Assembly (NCBI RefSeq): GCF_005862235.1
Contig: NZ_VCEK01000002.1
Coordinates: 310,001-374,000 of the forward strand
Length of the DNA: 64,000 bases
Source: Saccharomonospora piscinae
Lineage (GTDB): Bacteria > Actinomycetota > Actinomycetes > Mycobacteriales > Pseudonocardiaceae
Reading direction: 5' to 3'
The first letter of the stretch is position 1. Each line of letters begins with the position of its first letter. Shown here one piece after another: positions 33,839-42,706 of this stretch. The translations under genes were made by a program, and so were the position numbers. Under the pieces are notes generated by a model. That model worked only from the letters and a program-made list of their open reading frames with translations, did no database searches and had not been told where the DNA came from.

Positions 33839-33910
33839 CGCGCAAGCAAGATTAATCACAGAGTGATCCAGGGCACTATGCGCAACCCGAGCCGGGTCCC
33901 GTGGTGACGC

Positions 33911-34799
33911 TCAGCTCTCCGCGAGCAACTTCGCGATCATCTGACGGGACCGCTCCGGCGTCTCAGCGTCCACCGCGAGCCGGTCGAGCGCCCGCCCGAC
34001 CAACTCGATCTCCTCCGGCTTCTCCAGGGAGAATCCACCGGCGATGTGGTCGACATAGCCGATGCTCGGCAGTTCCGCCTCGACGAACCGCAGCAGTGTG
34101 AAGGCACCCTCGGCCGCGTACCCGCTGCGGTCGTACGGCACCACCTGCACCGTCACGTGGGGCATCGCCGTGTGGTCGAGCAGGCTCGCCAACTGAGCCC
34201 GGTAGACCGCGCGACCCCCCGATGGGGCGGTGGATCACGGACTCGTCGAGCACCGCCCAGAGCCTCGGTGGCTGTGGCCGGTGCAGCATCCGCTGCCGCC
34301 GCATGCGCAGCGCGACCCTGCCCTCGGCATCCGAACTGGCCGCGTCGGGCAACCCGTGCGTGATCACCGCGCGGGCGTAGTCCTCCGTCTGCAGCAGCCC
34401 GGGCACGAACTGGAGTTCGTACGTCTGGATCCGGGAGGCCGCTTCCTCCAGCCCCAGGAACGGTTCGAACCACCGGGGCATGAAGTCGTTGTACTTCTGC
34501 CACCAGCCGGGCTGGTTGGCCTCCTTGACCATGTGCAGCAGCACCGCGCGCCGCTCGTCGGTCTCGCTGAGGCCGTACATCGTGAGGAGGTCCGCGACGT
34601 CGCGCTCCTTGAAGCCGACGCGCCCCAGCTCCAGCCTGCTGATCTTCGAATCCGACGCGCGGATCTGGTATCCGGCGTCGCTACGGCTGATGCCGGCGTC
34701 CTCGCGAAGGCGCCGGAGCTGGCCACCGACGATCATTCGACGAGCGGTGGGGGTGCTGTGGTCGGCGGAGCCGCCCCCGGAACCGTCTCGCGCAGCCAT
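33911..34799 (-). pseudogene. Scr1-type XRE/DUF5753 regulator gene with a +1 frameshift
   Basis: An N-terminal XRE helix-turn-helix (GGQLRRLREDAGISRSDAGY, then KISRLELGRV) is followed by a DUF5753 domain (FVPGLLQTEDYARAVI, MRRQRMLHRP). After VIHRPIGG, at 34215-34220, a run of six C (G on the coding strand) shifts the frame. With five, the protein would continue RAVYRAQLASLLDH into the intact C-terminal half, which lies in the next frame and ends at 33911. The span of 889 bases is one more than 296 codons. This is a homopolymer sequencing error, a slippage-switchable gene or a recent inactivation. Confidence 0.8.
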
Positions 34800-34965
34800 G
34801 TGAGCCTGTCCGTTCCTTCCTCGTCGTCCGTCGAACGCCGGTCGCGGCTGGTGCATGGTACCCGAGGAAAACACCTGATCATCGAAACTACTCCGTGAGT
34901 CCCCCGCGTCAAGAAGAGGGTTCTCTATTGTTCGTGGTTATGGGTAAATACGTGTTAACGTGTGC

Positions 34966-34971
34966 TAAACT
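34966..34971 (+). promoter_or_regulatory. -10 box for leaderless tnpA
   Basis: TAAACT, 6-base gap, then ATG 34978. Confidence 0.55.
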
Positions 34972-34977
34972 GTACGC

Positions 34978-35544
34978 ATGAAGCTGAAGGAGTGGGCGCG
35001 TGAGCAGGGTGTCTCGTATCGAACCGCGCTGAACTGGTTTCACGCGGACACGCTGCCCGTACCCGCTCGTCAGCTTCCGACCGGCACAATCCTGGTCGAA
35101 CAACCGAAGGAATCGACCGGCCGCACCGTCGCGTACTGCCGCGTGTCCAGCGCCGACCAGAAAGACGACCTGCACCGGCAGGCCGGTCGTGTCGCCGAAG
35201 AGTGCAGCAAGCGCGGCATCACCCTGAACGCGACCATCACCGAAGTCGGGTCCGGGATGAACGGAAATCGCGCCAAGCTCGCGAAACTCCTCGCCGACCC
35301 CGAGGTCTCCTGCATCGTGGTTGAGCACCGCGACCGGCTGGCCCGATTCGGCGTCGAGCACCTGGAAGCCGCACTGTCCGCGACCGGGCGCACCATCATC
35401 GTGCTCAACAACGATGAGGTTGCTGACGACTTGGTTCGCGACATCACGGAGGTGCTGACCAGCATGTGCGCACGCCTCTACGGGCGCCGGTCGGCGAAGA
35501 AACGCGCCCAGAACGGCGTTGCCGCGTGCGCTGCGGAGCCGTGA
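34978..35544 (+). CDS. tnpA: IS607-family serine recombinase/transposase
   Basis: An N-terminal MerR-like winged helix (MKLKEWAREQGVSYRTALNW) is followed by a serine-resolvase catalytic domain: AYCRVSSADQKDDLHRQ with nucleophile Ser, VEHRDRLARFG, and the long C-terminal helix. 188 aa is typical, with DNA-binding at the N-terminus as in IS607 rather than resolvases. Catalyses excision and insertion. The start appears leaderless. The stop overlaps the tnpB start as GTGA. Confidence 0.93.
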   Translation: MKLKEWAREQGVSYRTALNWFHADTLPVPARQLPTGTILVEQPKESTGRTVAYCRVSSADQKDDLHRQAGRVAEECSKRGITLNATITEVGSGMNGNRAKLAKLLADPEVSCIVVEHRDRLARFGVEHLEAALSATGRTIIVLNNDEVADDLVRDITEVLTSMCARLYGRRSAKKRAQNGVAACAAEP

Positions 35545-36899
35545 TCGTGACCGAGGTGATCCAGGCGTACCGGTTTGCGCTCGAGCCGGATTCGCAGCAG
35601 GAAGACCAACTGCGGTCGCACTGCGGCGCCCAGCGATTCGCCTACAACTGGGGACTCGCACGTGTGAAGGCGGTCATGGACCAGCGTAAGGCCGAAGCGT
35701 CCTACGACATCCCGGCCGAGGAGCTAACACCGTCGATCTCGTGGTCGGCGTACTCGCTGCGCAAAGACTGGAACGAAGCCAAGGGTCGCGTCGCGCCGTG
35801 GTGGGGCGATAACTCCAAGGAGGCGTATGCCTCTGGCCTGGCGAACCTCGCGACCGCGCTGAAGAACTGGAGCGGCTCGACCAAGGGCAAACGCAAGGGA
35901 CCGAAGGTCGAGTTTCCCCGGTTCAAGGGCAAGCGTCACACCTGGTCGTGCCGGTTCACCACCGGCTCGTTCGGCCTCGCCGAGACGGACCGTCGTCATG
36001 TGAAACTGCCGCGCATCGGCACGGTGCGCACCCACGAGTCCACCCGCACACTCGCCCGGCACGTGGAGCGCGGGACCGCGACGATCCGGTCCGCAACGGT
36101 GAGTTTCCGTTCCGGCCGGTGGTTCGTGTCGTTCTCGGTGAAGATTCAGCGCAACGACCCGCCACCCGCCGACCCGGACAGCGCCGTGGGTGTTGACCTG
36201 GGTATCAAGTCTCTCGCCGTGCTCTCCACGGGCGAGGTTGTGCCGAACCCGCGCCACCTCGAAGTCGCGCAACACGAGCTCCGCCGGTTGCAGCGCCAAG
36301 CGTCCCGTCGGGTCGGACCGGACAAGCGAACGAAGCAGAAGCCGTCGAACCGGTGGCGCAAGACTCAAGCCCGAATCAACCGGCTGCACGCGTTCATCGC
36401 GAACGCCCGCCGAGACGGTCTGCACAAGCTCTCCAGCCGACTCGTGCGCGAACACGGTTCGATCGTGCTGGAAGACCTCAACGTCGAGGGCATGATGTCC
36501 AACCGGCGCTTGGCACGGCACGTTGCCGGGGTCGGCATGGGCGAGTTCCGACGTCAGATCGAGTACAAGGCAGCCTGGTCCGGCGTACACACCCACGTCG
36601 CGTCCAGGTGGTACCCCAGCTCGAAAACATGCTCCGACTGCGGCGCGGTGAAAGCCAAACTGCGCCTGTCCGAGCGTGTCTACCAGTGCGAACACTGCGG
36701 CACGGTTCTCGATCGAGACCTCAACGCCGCACGTAACCTCGCTGCTCTTGTTGAGCGCGACACCTCTTCGGCGAGTTGCGTCGTGAGGCTAAACGAGCCC
36801 GCTGGAAACCCGCGTAAGCCCACCCGTGGTGGCAATGGGTATCGCCACGGGAAGGCCCACGCGGGTCAACGCCAGCGCGGCAACGCGCTGGTTCGGTGA
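35541..36899 (+). CDS. tnpB: TnpB RNA-guided nuclease of IS607
   Basis: TnpB proteins cut DNA guided by an RNA from the element's right end and promote its retention. The RuvC triad is complete: Asp219 in GVDLGIKSLAVLS, Glu311 in IVLEDLNVEGM, Asp393 in LDRDLNAARNLAAL. The zinc ribbon (CSDCG, then CEHCG) lies between the last two. The N-terminal helix-turn-helix/REC-WED part includes AYRFALEPDSQQEDQL. GTG 35541 overlaps tnpA; GTG 35547 is possible. All expected residues remain, so the nuclease may be active. Its C-terminal coding bases also form the putative guide RNA. Confidence 0.92.
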   Translation: MIVTEVIQAYRFALEPDSQQEDQLRSHCGAQRFAYNWGLARVKAVMDQRKAEASYDIPAEELTPSISWSAYSLRKDWNEAKGRVAPWWGDNSKEAYASGLANLATALKNWSGSTKGKRKGPKVEFPRFKGKRHTWSCRFTTGSFGLAETDRRHVKLPRIGTVRTHESTRTLARHVERGTATIRSATVSFRSGRWFVSFSVKIQRNDPPPADPDSAVGVDLGIKSLAVLSTGEVVPNPRHLEVAQHELRRLQRQASRRVGPDKRTKQKPSNRWRKTQARINRLHAFIANARRDGLHKLSSRLVREHGSIVLEDLNVEGMMSNRRLARHVAGVGMGEFRRQIEYKAAWSGVHTHVASRWYPSSKTCSDCGAVKAKLRLSERVYQCEHCGTVLDRDLNAARNLAALVERDTSSASCVVRLNEPAGNPRKPTRGGNGYRHGKAHAGQRQRGNALVR

Positions 36900-36944
36900 A
36901 CGTTCTTACACGTCTTCCGAACGGTTTCGCACAGGATGCGACTA
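36801..36944 (+). ncRNA. putative TnpB guide (omega/re) RNA scaffold
   Basis: Nested hairpins overlap the 3' end of tnpB. The outer stem is CCCGCGT (36807-36813) with ACGCGGG (36859-36865). The inner stem is CCCGTGG (36821-36827) with CCACGGG (36845-36851). A further 8-bp hairpin, CCAGCGCG/CGCGCTGG (36872-36891), has a GCAA tetraloop of the GNRA class. Known omega RNAs occupy exactly this place, and the guide would begin where the element ends. The 3' boundary is not known. Confidence 0.5.
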
Positions 36945-37328
36945 CTACAACAACCGCACGATCGGCAGTAACGGCCCGAGGTCGGCCCGGGTGCCGGAGG
37001 CGCTGACTCTGCCCGACGTGACCGCGTCCGTCCATTCGCGATACCCGAGGGCGAGTGCCAGCCAGGTGGCCGGATCGGTCTCCACGACGTTGGGCGGCGT
37101 GCCCCGCGTGTGCCGGGGCCCTGCCACACACTGCACCGCGGCGTGCGGGGGCACCCGCACCTCGACGCTGCGCCCCGGCGCGACCGTCGCGAGCGTGCGC
37201 AGGCTCAGCCGCACCGCGCGGGCCAGGTCGGCGCGCGCGGGCTCCGGCGCCTCACCCGCGAGCCAGGGCCGCACCGCCTCGCAGGCGGCACGCAACTCGC
37301 CGGGATCCACCGCGCGTGAAGAGGGCAT
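36945..37328 (-). CDS. sterol-carrier-family (SCP2-like) protein
   Basis: 127 aa. The conserved core [20 protein letters not shown] continues [19 protein letters not shown], as in actinobacterial sterol carrier family proteins beside purF (Rv0807-like, from memory). Probably a cytosolic lipid-binding or structural protein; function unproven. Leaderless start: TACTGT at 37335-37340 lies 6 bases before ATG 37328. The IS607 right end abuts its stop codon without breaking it. Confidence 0.8.
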   Translation of the reverse strand: MPSSRAVDPGELRAACEAVRPWLAGEAPEPARADLARAVRLSLRTLATVAPGRSVEVRVPPHAAVQCVAGPRHTRGTPPNVVETDPATWLALALGYREWTDAVTSGRVSASGTRADLGPLLPIVRLL

Positions 37329-37334
37329 GTTCCC

Positions 37335-37340
37335 ACAGTA
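37335..37340 (-). promoter_or_regulatory. -10 box for leaderless sterol-carrier gene
   Basis: TACTGT, 6-base gap, then ATG 37328. Confidence 0.5.
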
Positions 37341-37393
37341 GGCTGCACGTCAGCAGGCGCCAGCAGGCACGGGACGCGACGTGGGGGCAGCAC

Positions 37394-38005
37394 ATGGCCG
37401 AGCGCGACGACTCACACCGCCTCGTGCCGGAACAGCCGGCCGCGGTCCGCAAACCCGAGATCACGCCGGAGATGCGGGCCAACGCCCGCGCCAATCCGAA
37501 CAGCTGGCTGTACGTCATCGACGAGGCGTTCGATCCACACGGCAACGTGCCGTCGTGGGCGGTCATCGGCGCCTACCCGGTCAACGCCGGGGGCGAGATC
37601 ATCGACGACTTCCACTTCAACGACCGGTACCTGCCGTCGCCGCAGGCGCTCGGCTTTCCCGCGCCGAGCACTGATCTGGAGTACCTGCTGCAACTCGTCC
37701 ACGCCCGGCACCGGCCGGAGGAGGACCTCGCGCGGGCGGTGCTCGACGCGGAGCTGTTCGTCTTCGCCTACACGCCGTCGCAGCGCACCCTGGTCGGGAC
37801 GTTCGACCTCGACGGCGACGTGGTGGTGCCCGCCTACACCGCGCGCTCGCTCGCGCCGCGCGACTGGCCCTGCGCTCGCGCGGTGCGAGGCAGGGACGTC
37901 GTGGACCTACTCGGAGGCAGTTCTCTCGCGTTGAACGCCCAGGAGGTCATCTCCGCCGTGGTGACCGCCGAGGAACTCGAGCGCGCGCTCCGCACGTCTC
38001 GATAG
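37394..38005 (+). CDS. type VII secretion-associated family protein
   Basis: A 203-aa soluble protein with ITPEMRANARANPNSWLYVI then DEAFDPHGNVPSWAVIGAYP. This resembles the SseB-like family labelled type VII secretion system-associated in actinomycetes. No signal peptide. GGGGGCAG precedes ATG 37394. The ESX-like locus of this window lies 20 kb away, so a direct link is uncertain. Confidence 0.6.
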   Translation: MAERDDSHRLVPEQPAAVRKPEITPEMRANARANPNSWLYVIDEAFDPHGNVPSWAVIGAYPVNAGGEIIDDFHFNDRYLPSPQALGFPAPSTDLEYLLQLVHARHRPEEDLARAVLDAELFVFAYTPSQRTLVGTFDLDGDVVVPAYTARSLAPRDWPCARAVRGRDVVDLLGGSSLALNAQEVISAVVTAEELERALRTSR

Positions 38006-38096
38006 CCGAACCGCACCCTCCGTTCGTCGGAAAATTGGCTTGAAAATTACCCACTCGGACTAAAAGTTTCACGCCAACTAGTGACAACCTCGGCGT

Positions 38097-38160
38097 GCTG
38101 TGCCCACAATCAACGCCCGAACCGCCACTTTGGGTGAACGGTTCGTAGCGAGGGCACAGC
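38097..38160 (+). promoter_or_regulatory. structured 5' leader of the GH25 gene
   Basis: The outer stem GCTGTGCCC (38097-38105) pairs with GGGCACAGC (38152-38160). The inner stem CGAACCG (38118-38124) pairs with CGGTTCG (38139-38145) and closes on a GGGTGAA loop. The outer 3' strand contains part of the GAGGG ribosome binding site used by ATG 38163. A riboswitch or thermometer is possible; c-di-AMP riboswitches precede many wall-lytic genes, but I could not confirm that consensus. Confidence 0.45.
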
Positions 38161-38162
38161 GG

Positions 38163-39053
38163 ATGAAAGGACGACTCCCGATGGGTATCGGACGGAGAAG
38201 GTGGCGGGCAGCAGCCGCTGCCGCCGTCGCCGGGTCCCTCAGCGCGCTCCTGCTCGGCGCGCTGGCTCCCGCGGCGGCCGAGGTGGCTCCCGACACGGAG
38301 CGCCCGGGGCACGGCACGCACAACCACGCACTGGGTTCACAGATCAGGAAGGTCGAGGGCGACGGTTCGACCGCGCGGACCAAGCAACGGGCACTGCAAC
38401 CGCAGGGCCTCAACTCGGACGGCGCCGACGCCTACGCGACCGTTCCGGGCATCGACGTCAGCAGCTGGCAAGGGAATGTCGACTGGAATTACTGGTGGGG
38501 ACAGGGCAAACGGTTCGCGTACGTCAAGGCGACCGAGGGAACGACCTACGAGAATCCCTACTTCGCGCAGCAGTACAACGGTTCCTACAACGTGGGGATG
38601 ATCCGCGGCGCGTACCATTTCGCGCTGCCAAACAACTCCTCCGGCGCTGCCCAGGCCAACTTCTTCGTCGACAACGGCGGCGGGTGGTCGGCTGACGGCA
38701 AGACGCTGCCCGGCGTCATCGACATGGAGTACAACCCGTACGGCTCCACCTGCTACGGCAAGTCGCAGTCCCAGATGGCCGCCTGGGTCCGCGACTTCCA
38801 CGACACCTACTACTCCCGCACGGGGCGCCACCCCGTGATCTACACGTCGACGAGCTGGTGGAACCAGTGCGTCGGCACCGCGGGTGACTTCTCCAGCACC
38901 TCGCCGCTGTGGGTGGCCCGCTACGCCTCGTCCGTCGGTGAACTGCCCTACAACTGGGGCTACCACACCTTCTGGCAGTACACGTCCACTCCGATCGACC
39001 AGAACACCTTCAACGGCTCCTACAGCCGCCTGCAGGTGCTCGCCACCGGCTGA
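38163..39053 (+). CDS. secreted GH25 lysozyme (muramidase)
   Basis: Cleaves the MurNAc-GlcNAc bond of peptidoglycan outside the cell. A signal peptide (RRRWR, then Ala-rich core to about residue 40) precedes a 50-residue linker and a GH25 barrel. The barrel has the catalytic Asp in GIDVSSWQG, KATEGTTYENPYF, and the DMEYN pair. Starts: ATG 38163 with GAGGG, or ATG 38181 with AAAGGA 9 bases upstream; the first is kept because its ribosome site lies in the leader stem. Cysteines 'TCYG' and 'NQCVG' fit one disulfide. A terminator follows at 39071. Confidence 0.9.
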   Translation: MKGRLPMGIGRRRWRAAAAAAVAGSLSALLLGALAPAAAEVAPDTERPGHGTHNHALGSQIRKVEGDGSTARTKQRALQPQGLNSDGADAYATVPGIDVSSWQGNVDWNYWWGQGKRFAYVKATEGTTYENPYFAQQYNGSYNVGMIRGAYHFALPNNSSGAAQANFFVDNGGGWSADGKTLPGVIDMEYNPYGSTCYGKSQSQMAAWVRDFHDTYYSRTGRHPVIYTSTSWWNQCVGTAGDFSSTSPLWVARYASSVGELPYNWGYHTFWQYTSTPIDQNTFNGSYSRLQVLATG

Positions 39054-39070
39054 CTTCCGGTTTCCCTGCC

Positions 39071-39111
39071 GACGGAGGGCACTCATCCCGCGTGGATGGG
39101 TGCCCTCCGTC
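39071..39111 (+). terminator. terminator hairpin after GH25 gene
   Basis: 18-base arms beginning GACGGAGGGCAC pair with one mismatch around a 5-base loop. Confidence 0.75.
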
Positions 39112-39242
39112 GTCGTGCGCCGCCGAGCAGGCAGAATGCGCCGGACATCCACCCTTGTGGGGGAACCGCGGCCCCCCGAAGTGACGTCTGAGCACAGACA
39201 GGCGCACCACTGGGGCGCGACGCTACGGAAGGCAGCAGTTCT

Positions 39243-40304
39243 ATGACGTACCCACAGCAACCCGGACAGCCTCCGTACGGGCAGCAGCCGGGTGGACCGT
39301 ACGGCGCCCCACCGTCGGGTGGCTTCCCTCAGCAGGGCGGGCAGTATCCCCAGAGCGGACAGTATGCGCAGTATCCCCAGGGTGGGCCGTACGCGGGCGC
39401 ACCCGGTTACCCGCAGCAGTACCCGTACAACGCGCAGCAGGGTGGCTACGGGCAACCGCCGCAACCGCCGAAGAAGAACCGGACCGGCCTCTGGATCGGG
39501 CTCGGCGCCGGTGCCGTGGCCGTCGTGGCGTTTCTCGTGACCGGCCTGCTCGCACCGGGATTCCTGCTCGGTGACGACGAGGACTCCGACGGCTCCGCCT
39601 CGGGTGGCGACGACACGACCGGGCAGCAGACGGGAGGCCAGGGCAACGACCCGAGCGCGCTGGCCCAGCAGATCAGCGCCGCGTTGACCTCCGGCGACAC
39701 GGCGACATTGCAGGGGCTGACCTGCGCGGGCGCCACCGAGATGGTGGCGGGCGCCGTCCAGCAGGCCGGCACGTTGGGCCAGGTGGCGATGACGGGCCAG
39801 CCGCAGGTGTCGGGCCAGCAGGCCACCACCGAGGGCACCGCCACCGTCGACGGCTCGGAGTACGCGGTCACCGCCACGTTCGCGCAGGAGAACGGCAACT
39901 GGTGCTGGCAGGACGTCCAGCTCGGAGCCCAGACCCCCGGCGCGGGCGGCACGAGTGACCTGCCGGGTGTCCCGAACGAGTCCGGAGCGCCGACGGGCAC
40001 CGGAGACGAGGGCACCACCGGCGACGGCGGCGGAGACGCCCAGACGTTCCTCGACGAGTTCGGCGCCGCCCTGGAGGCCGGTGACGAAGGGGCGCTCACC
40101 GGAATGCTGTGCGAGGGCGCCAGCGAGGACGCGAAAGAGTCTGTGGAGCAGGCGTTGGCCGCGGACGACTCCTACACCGCCGAGGACGTCACCGCCTCCG
40201 ACAGCCTCGCCGAAGCCACGTTCGTCGGGTCAAAGGGAGAGCTGATCGTCCTCGCCGACAACTTCGACGGGCACTTCTGCGCATACGGCGCGATCTACTA
40301 CTGA
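39243..40304 (+). CDS. Pro/Gln/Gly-rich membrane protein with extracytoplasmic repeat domain
   Basis: Residues 1-75 are a cytosolic low-complexity tail (QPPYGQQPGG type). One transmembrane helix (GLWIGLGAGAVAVVAFLVTG) follows near residues 81-101. An extracytoplasmic part has two related segments, each with a helix start like ALAQQISAALTSGDTATLQG and EFGAALEAGDEGALTGMLC. They resemble DUF4878/lumazine-binding-like domains. Function unknown; such proteins are common in actinomycetes. GGAAGG lies 9 bases before ATG. Confidence 0.75.
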   Translation: MTYPQQPGQPPYGQQPGGPYGAPPSGGFPQQGGQYPQSGQYAQYPQGGPYAGAPGYPQQYPYNAQQGGYGQPPQPPKKNRTGLWIGLGAGAVAVVAFLVTGLLAPGFLLGDDEDSDGSASGGDDTTGQQTGGQGNDPSALAQQISAALTSGDTATLQGLTCAGATEMVAGAVQQAGTLGQVAMTGQPQVSGQQATTEGTATVDGSEYAVTATFAQENGNWCWQDVQLGAQTPGAGGTSDLPGVPNESGAPTGTGDEGTTGDGGGDAQTFLDEFGAALEAGDEGALTGMLCEGASEDAKESVEQALAADDSYTAEDVTASDSLAEATFVGSKGELIVLADNFDGHFCAYGAIYY

Positions 40305-40329
40305 GCCACCACCGAAACGGGGTGGCGGC

Positions 40330-40376
40330 GGGTGTCGTTCCTCCCGCGCACCGGCCGCGCGAGAGGAACGACACCC
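40330..40376. terminator. bidirectional terminator before purL end
   Basis: Perfect 14-bp arms (GGGTGTCGTTCCTC and complement); lies between convergent genes, ending 4 bases before the purL stop. Confidence 0.8.
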
Positions 40377-40379
40377 GGC

Positions 40380-42680
40380 TCAGGCGAACAGTGCGGGCAG
40401 CGTGCTCTCCCAGGCCGCCCGCAGCTCCGCCAGCGGGAAGTCGGCGACGTCCTGGATCTGCACGGTGTCCGACTCGGGATCGACGATCCCGGTCCTGCGC
40501 CACGGCAGGCCGCGCGCGGAGCACATCTCCGTGAACCGCAGTTCCTCGGTGCGGGGCACGGCGACGAGCACCCGGCCCGCCGACTCGGAGAACAGCTGCA
40601 CGAACGGGTCGGCGTCGGGGTCGAGGACGATCCGCGCCCCGCTCTGGCCGATCAGAGCCATTTCGACCACGGTCTGGGCCAGCCCGCCGTCGGACAGGTC
40701 GTGGGCCGCGGAGATCATGCCGTCGCGGGAGCCCGCCACGAGGATCTCGGCCAGCAACCGCTCGCGTTCCAGGTCCACCTCAGGCGGCAGCCCACCGAGG
40801 TGGCCGTGCAGCACGTGCGCCCAGGCCGACCCGCCGAACTCGTCGCGCGTCTCGCCGAGCAGCAGCAGGCTCTCGCCCGCCTCGGCACCGATCCCGGTGG
40901 GGATGCGGCGGCGGACGTCGTCGATGACCCCGAGCACGCCCACCACCGGAGTGGGCAGGATGGCCTGCTGTCCGGTCTGGTTGTAGAAACTCACGTTGCC
41001 ACCGGTGACGGGCACCCCGAGCTGGGCGCACCCGTCGGCGAGACCGTGAACGGCGCGCTCGAACTGCCACATCACACCGGGATCGCGCGGGGAGCCGAAG
41101 TTGAGGCAGTTGGTCACGGCCATCGGCATCGCGCCGCCGGTGGCCACGTTGCGGTACGCCTCGGCGAGCGCGAGCTGCGTACCGCGATACGGGTCGAGAT
41201 GGACGTAGCGGCTGTTGCAGTCGGTGGACACCGCCACCCCGCGGCCGGTGGACTCGTCGACACGCACCATGCCGGAGTCAGAGGGCTGCGACAGCACGGT
41301 GTTGCCCCGCACGTAGCGGTCGTACTGCTGCGTGACCCACTCCCGCGAGGCCAGCTCGGGCGAGGAGATCATGCGCAGCAGCGTGTCGCGCAGCTTGTCC
41401 GGTGTGGACGGCCGGGGCAGCGAGCCGGGCGTCGCGGCCTGGACGTCGTCCTGCTCCTTCGGCCTCGCGTACGGCCGGTCGTAGACCGGTCCCTGATGGG
41501 CCACGGTGCGCGGCGGCACGTCCACCACCGTCCTGCCGTGCCAGTCGATGACCAGCCGCTCGCCGTCGGTGACCTCACCGATCTCGGTGGCGGTGACGTC
41601 CCACTTGCGGCACACCTCCATGAAGGCGTCCACATCGGAGGGACGGACCACGGCACACATCCGCTCCTGCGACTCACTCGACAGGATCTCGGCCGGTGTC
41701 ATGCCCTCGGCCCGCAACGGAACCCGGTCGAGGTCGACGTGCATCCCGCCGTCGCCCGCGGCGGCCAGCTCGGAGGTCGCGCACGCCAGCCCCGCACCGC
41801 CGAGGTCCTGGATGCCGACCACGAGCCTGCCCGCGAACAGTTCGAGGCAGCACTCGATGAGCACCTTCTCGGTGAACGGGTCACCGACCTGCACGCTGGG
41901 CAGCTTCTTGCGACCTCCGGAGTTCTCGTCGCCCGAGAACTCCTCGCTCGCGAGGACCGAGACGCCGCCGATGCCGTCGAGTCCGGTGCGGGCACCGAAC
42001 AGAATGATCTTGTTGCCCGCGCCGGAGGCATGGGCGAGATGCAGGTCGTCGACCCGCATCGCGCCGACGCACAGCGCGTTGACCAGCGGGTTGCCCGCGT
42101 AGCTCGCGTCGAAGACCACCTCGCCGCCGATGTTCGGCAGCCCGAGGCAGTTGCCGTAGCCGGCGATGCCCGCCACGACCCCGGGCAGCACCCGGCGCGT
42201 GTCGGCGGCGTCGGCGGGCCCGAAGCGCAGCGGGTCGGCCACCGCCAGCGGCCGGGCCCCCATCGCCAGGATGTCGCGCACGATGCCGCCGACACCCGTG
42301 GCCGCGCCCTGATACGGCTCTACATAGGACGGGTGATTGTGGCTTTCGACCTTGAACGTGACGGCCCAGCCGTCGCCGATGTCCACCACGCCCGCGTTCT
42401 CGCCGATCCCGGCGAGCATCTTCTGCCGCATCTGGTCGGTGGTGGTCTCACCGAAGTAACCCAGGTGCTTCTTGGACGACTTGTACGAACAGTGCTCGCT
42501 CCACATCACCGAGTACATGGCGAGTTCCGCGTCCGTGGGCCTGCGGCCCAGGATCTCGCGGATGCGCGCGTACTCGTCGTCGGCCAGCCCCAGCTCGGCG
42601 TACGGCTGGGCGAGGTCCGGGTTCTGCGCGGCGTCGGCGGTCGTATCGACGGCGGGGGTGTCCACGTGAGGTGCTGCCAC
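40380..42680 (-). CDS. purL: phosphoribosylformylglycinamidine synthase, large subunit
   Basis: ATP-dependent conversion of FGAR to FGAM; the short-type PurL (766 aa) works with PurQ (glutaminase) and PurS. Visible: [38 protein letters not shown] with the ATP/Mg site, and the [11 protein letters not shown] and [10 protein letters not shown] segments of the second repeat. GTG 42680 has TAGTCT (42687-42692) 6 bases before it, so it is transcribed separately from purQS and probably leaderless. Confidence 0.96.
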   Translation of the reverse strand: MAAPHVDTPAVDTTADAAQNPDLAQPYAELGLADDEYARIREILGRRPTDAELAMYSVMWSEHCSYKSSKKHLGYFGETTTDQMRQKMLAGIGENAGVVDIGDGWAVTFKVESHNHPSYVEPYQGAATGVGGIVRDILAMGARPLAVADPLRFGPADAADTRRVLPGVVAGIAGYGNCLGLPNIGGEVVFDASYAGNPLVNALCVGAMRVDDLHLAHASGAGNKIILFGARTGLDGIGGVSVLASEEFSGDENSGGRKKLPSVQVGDPFTEKVLIECCLELFAGRLVVGIQDLGGAGLACATSELAAAGDGGMHVDLDRVPLRAEGMTPAEILSSESQERMCAVVRPSDVDAFMEVCRKWDVTATEIGEVTDGERLVIDWHGRTVVDVPPRTVAHQGPVYDRPYARPKEQDDVQAATPGSLPRPSTPDKLRDTLLRMISSPELASREWVTQQYDRYVRGNTVLSQPSDSGMVRVDESTGRGVAVSTDCNSRYVHLDPYRGTQLALAEAYRNVATGGAMPMAVTNCLNFGSPRDPGVMWQFERAVHGLADGCAQLGVPVTGGNVSFYNQTGQQAILPTPVVGVLGVIDDVRRRIPTGIGAEAGESLLLLGETRDEFGGSAWAHVLHGHLGGLPPEVDLERERLLAEILVAGSRDGMISAAHDLSDGGLAQTVVEMALIGQSGARIVLDPDADPFVQLFSESAGRVLVAVPRTEELRFTEMCSARGLPWRRTGIVDPESDTVQIQDVADFPLAELRAAWESTLPALFA

Positions 42681-42686
42681 GGCACC

Positions 42687-42692
42687 AGACTA
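42687..42692 (-). promoter_or_regulatory. -10 box for leaderless purL
   Basis: TAGTCT, 6-base gap, then GTG 42680. Confidence 0.55.
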
Positions 42693-42706
42693 ACCGCCGC
42701 CTCTCG

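Larger units (their letters stand above)
34900..36944 (+). mobile_element. IS607-family insertion sequence (ends approximate)
   Basis: Serine-recombinase tnpA followed by overlapping tnpB is the IS607 layout. The left edge is A/T-rich (34910-34975) and has ACGTGT twice; ACACGT occurs in inverse orientation at the right edge near 36910, a possible recombinase-site signal. IS607 elements make no target duplication, so the exact ends cannot be read from one copy. The right end must lie before the sterol-carrier stop at 36945. The host gene there seems intact. Confidence 0.75.

Noticed and set aside
33730-33910. CRISPR-like repeats between DUF397 and the Scr1-type gene
   Set aside because: Only two palindromic copies with one spacer-length gap; better explained as operators.
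38006-38160. Definite c-di-AMP riboswitch before GH25
   Set aside because: The nested stems are clear, but I could not match the conserved core; kept only as a possible structured leader.
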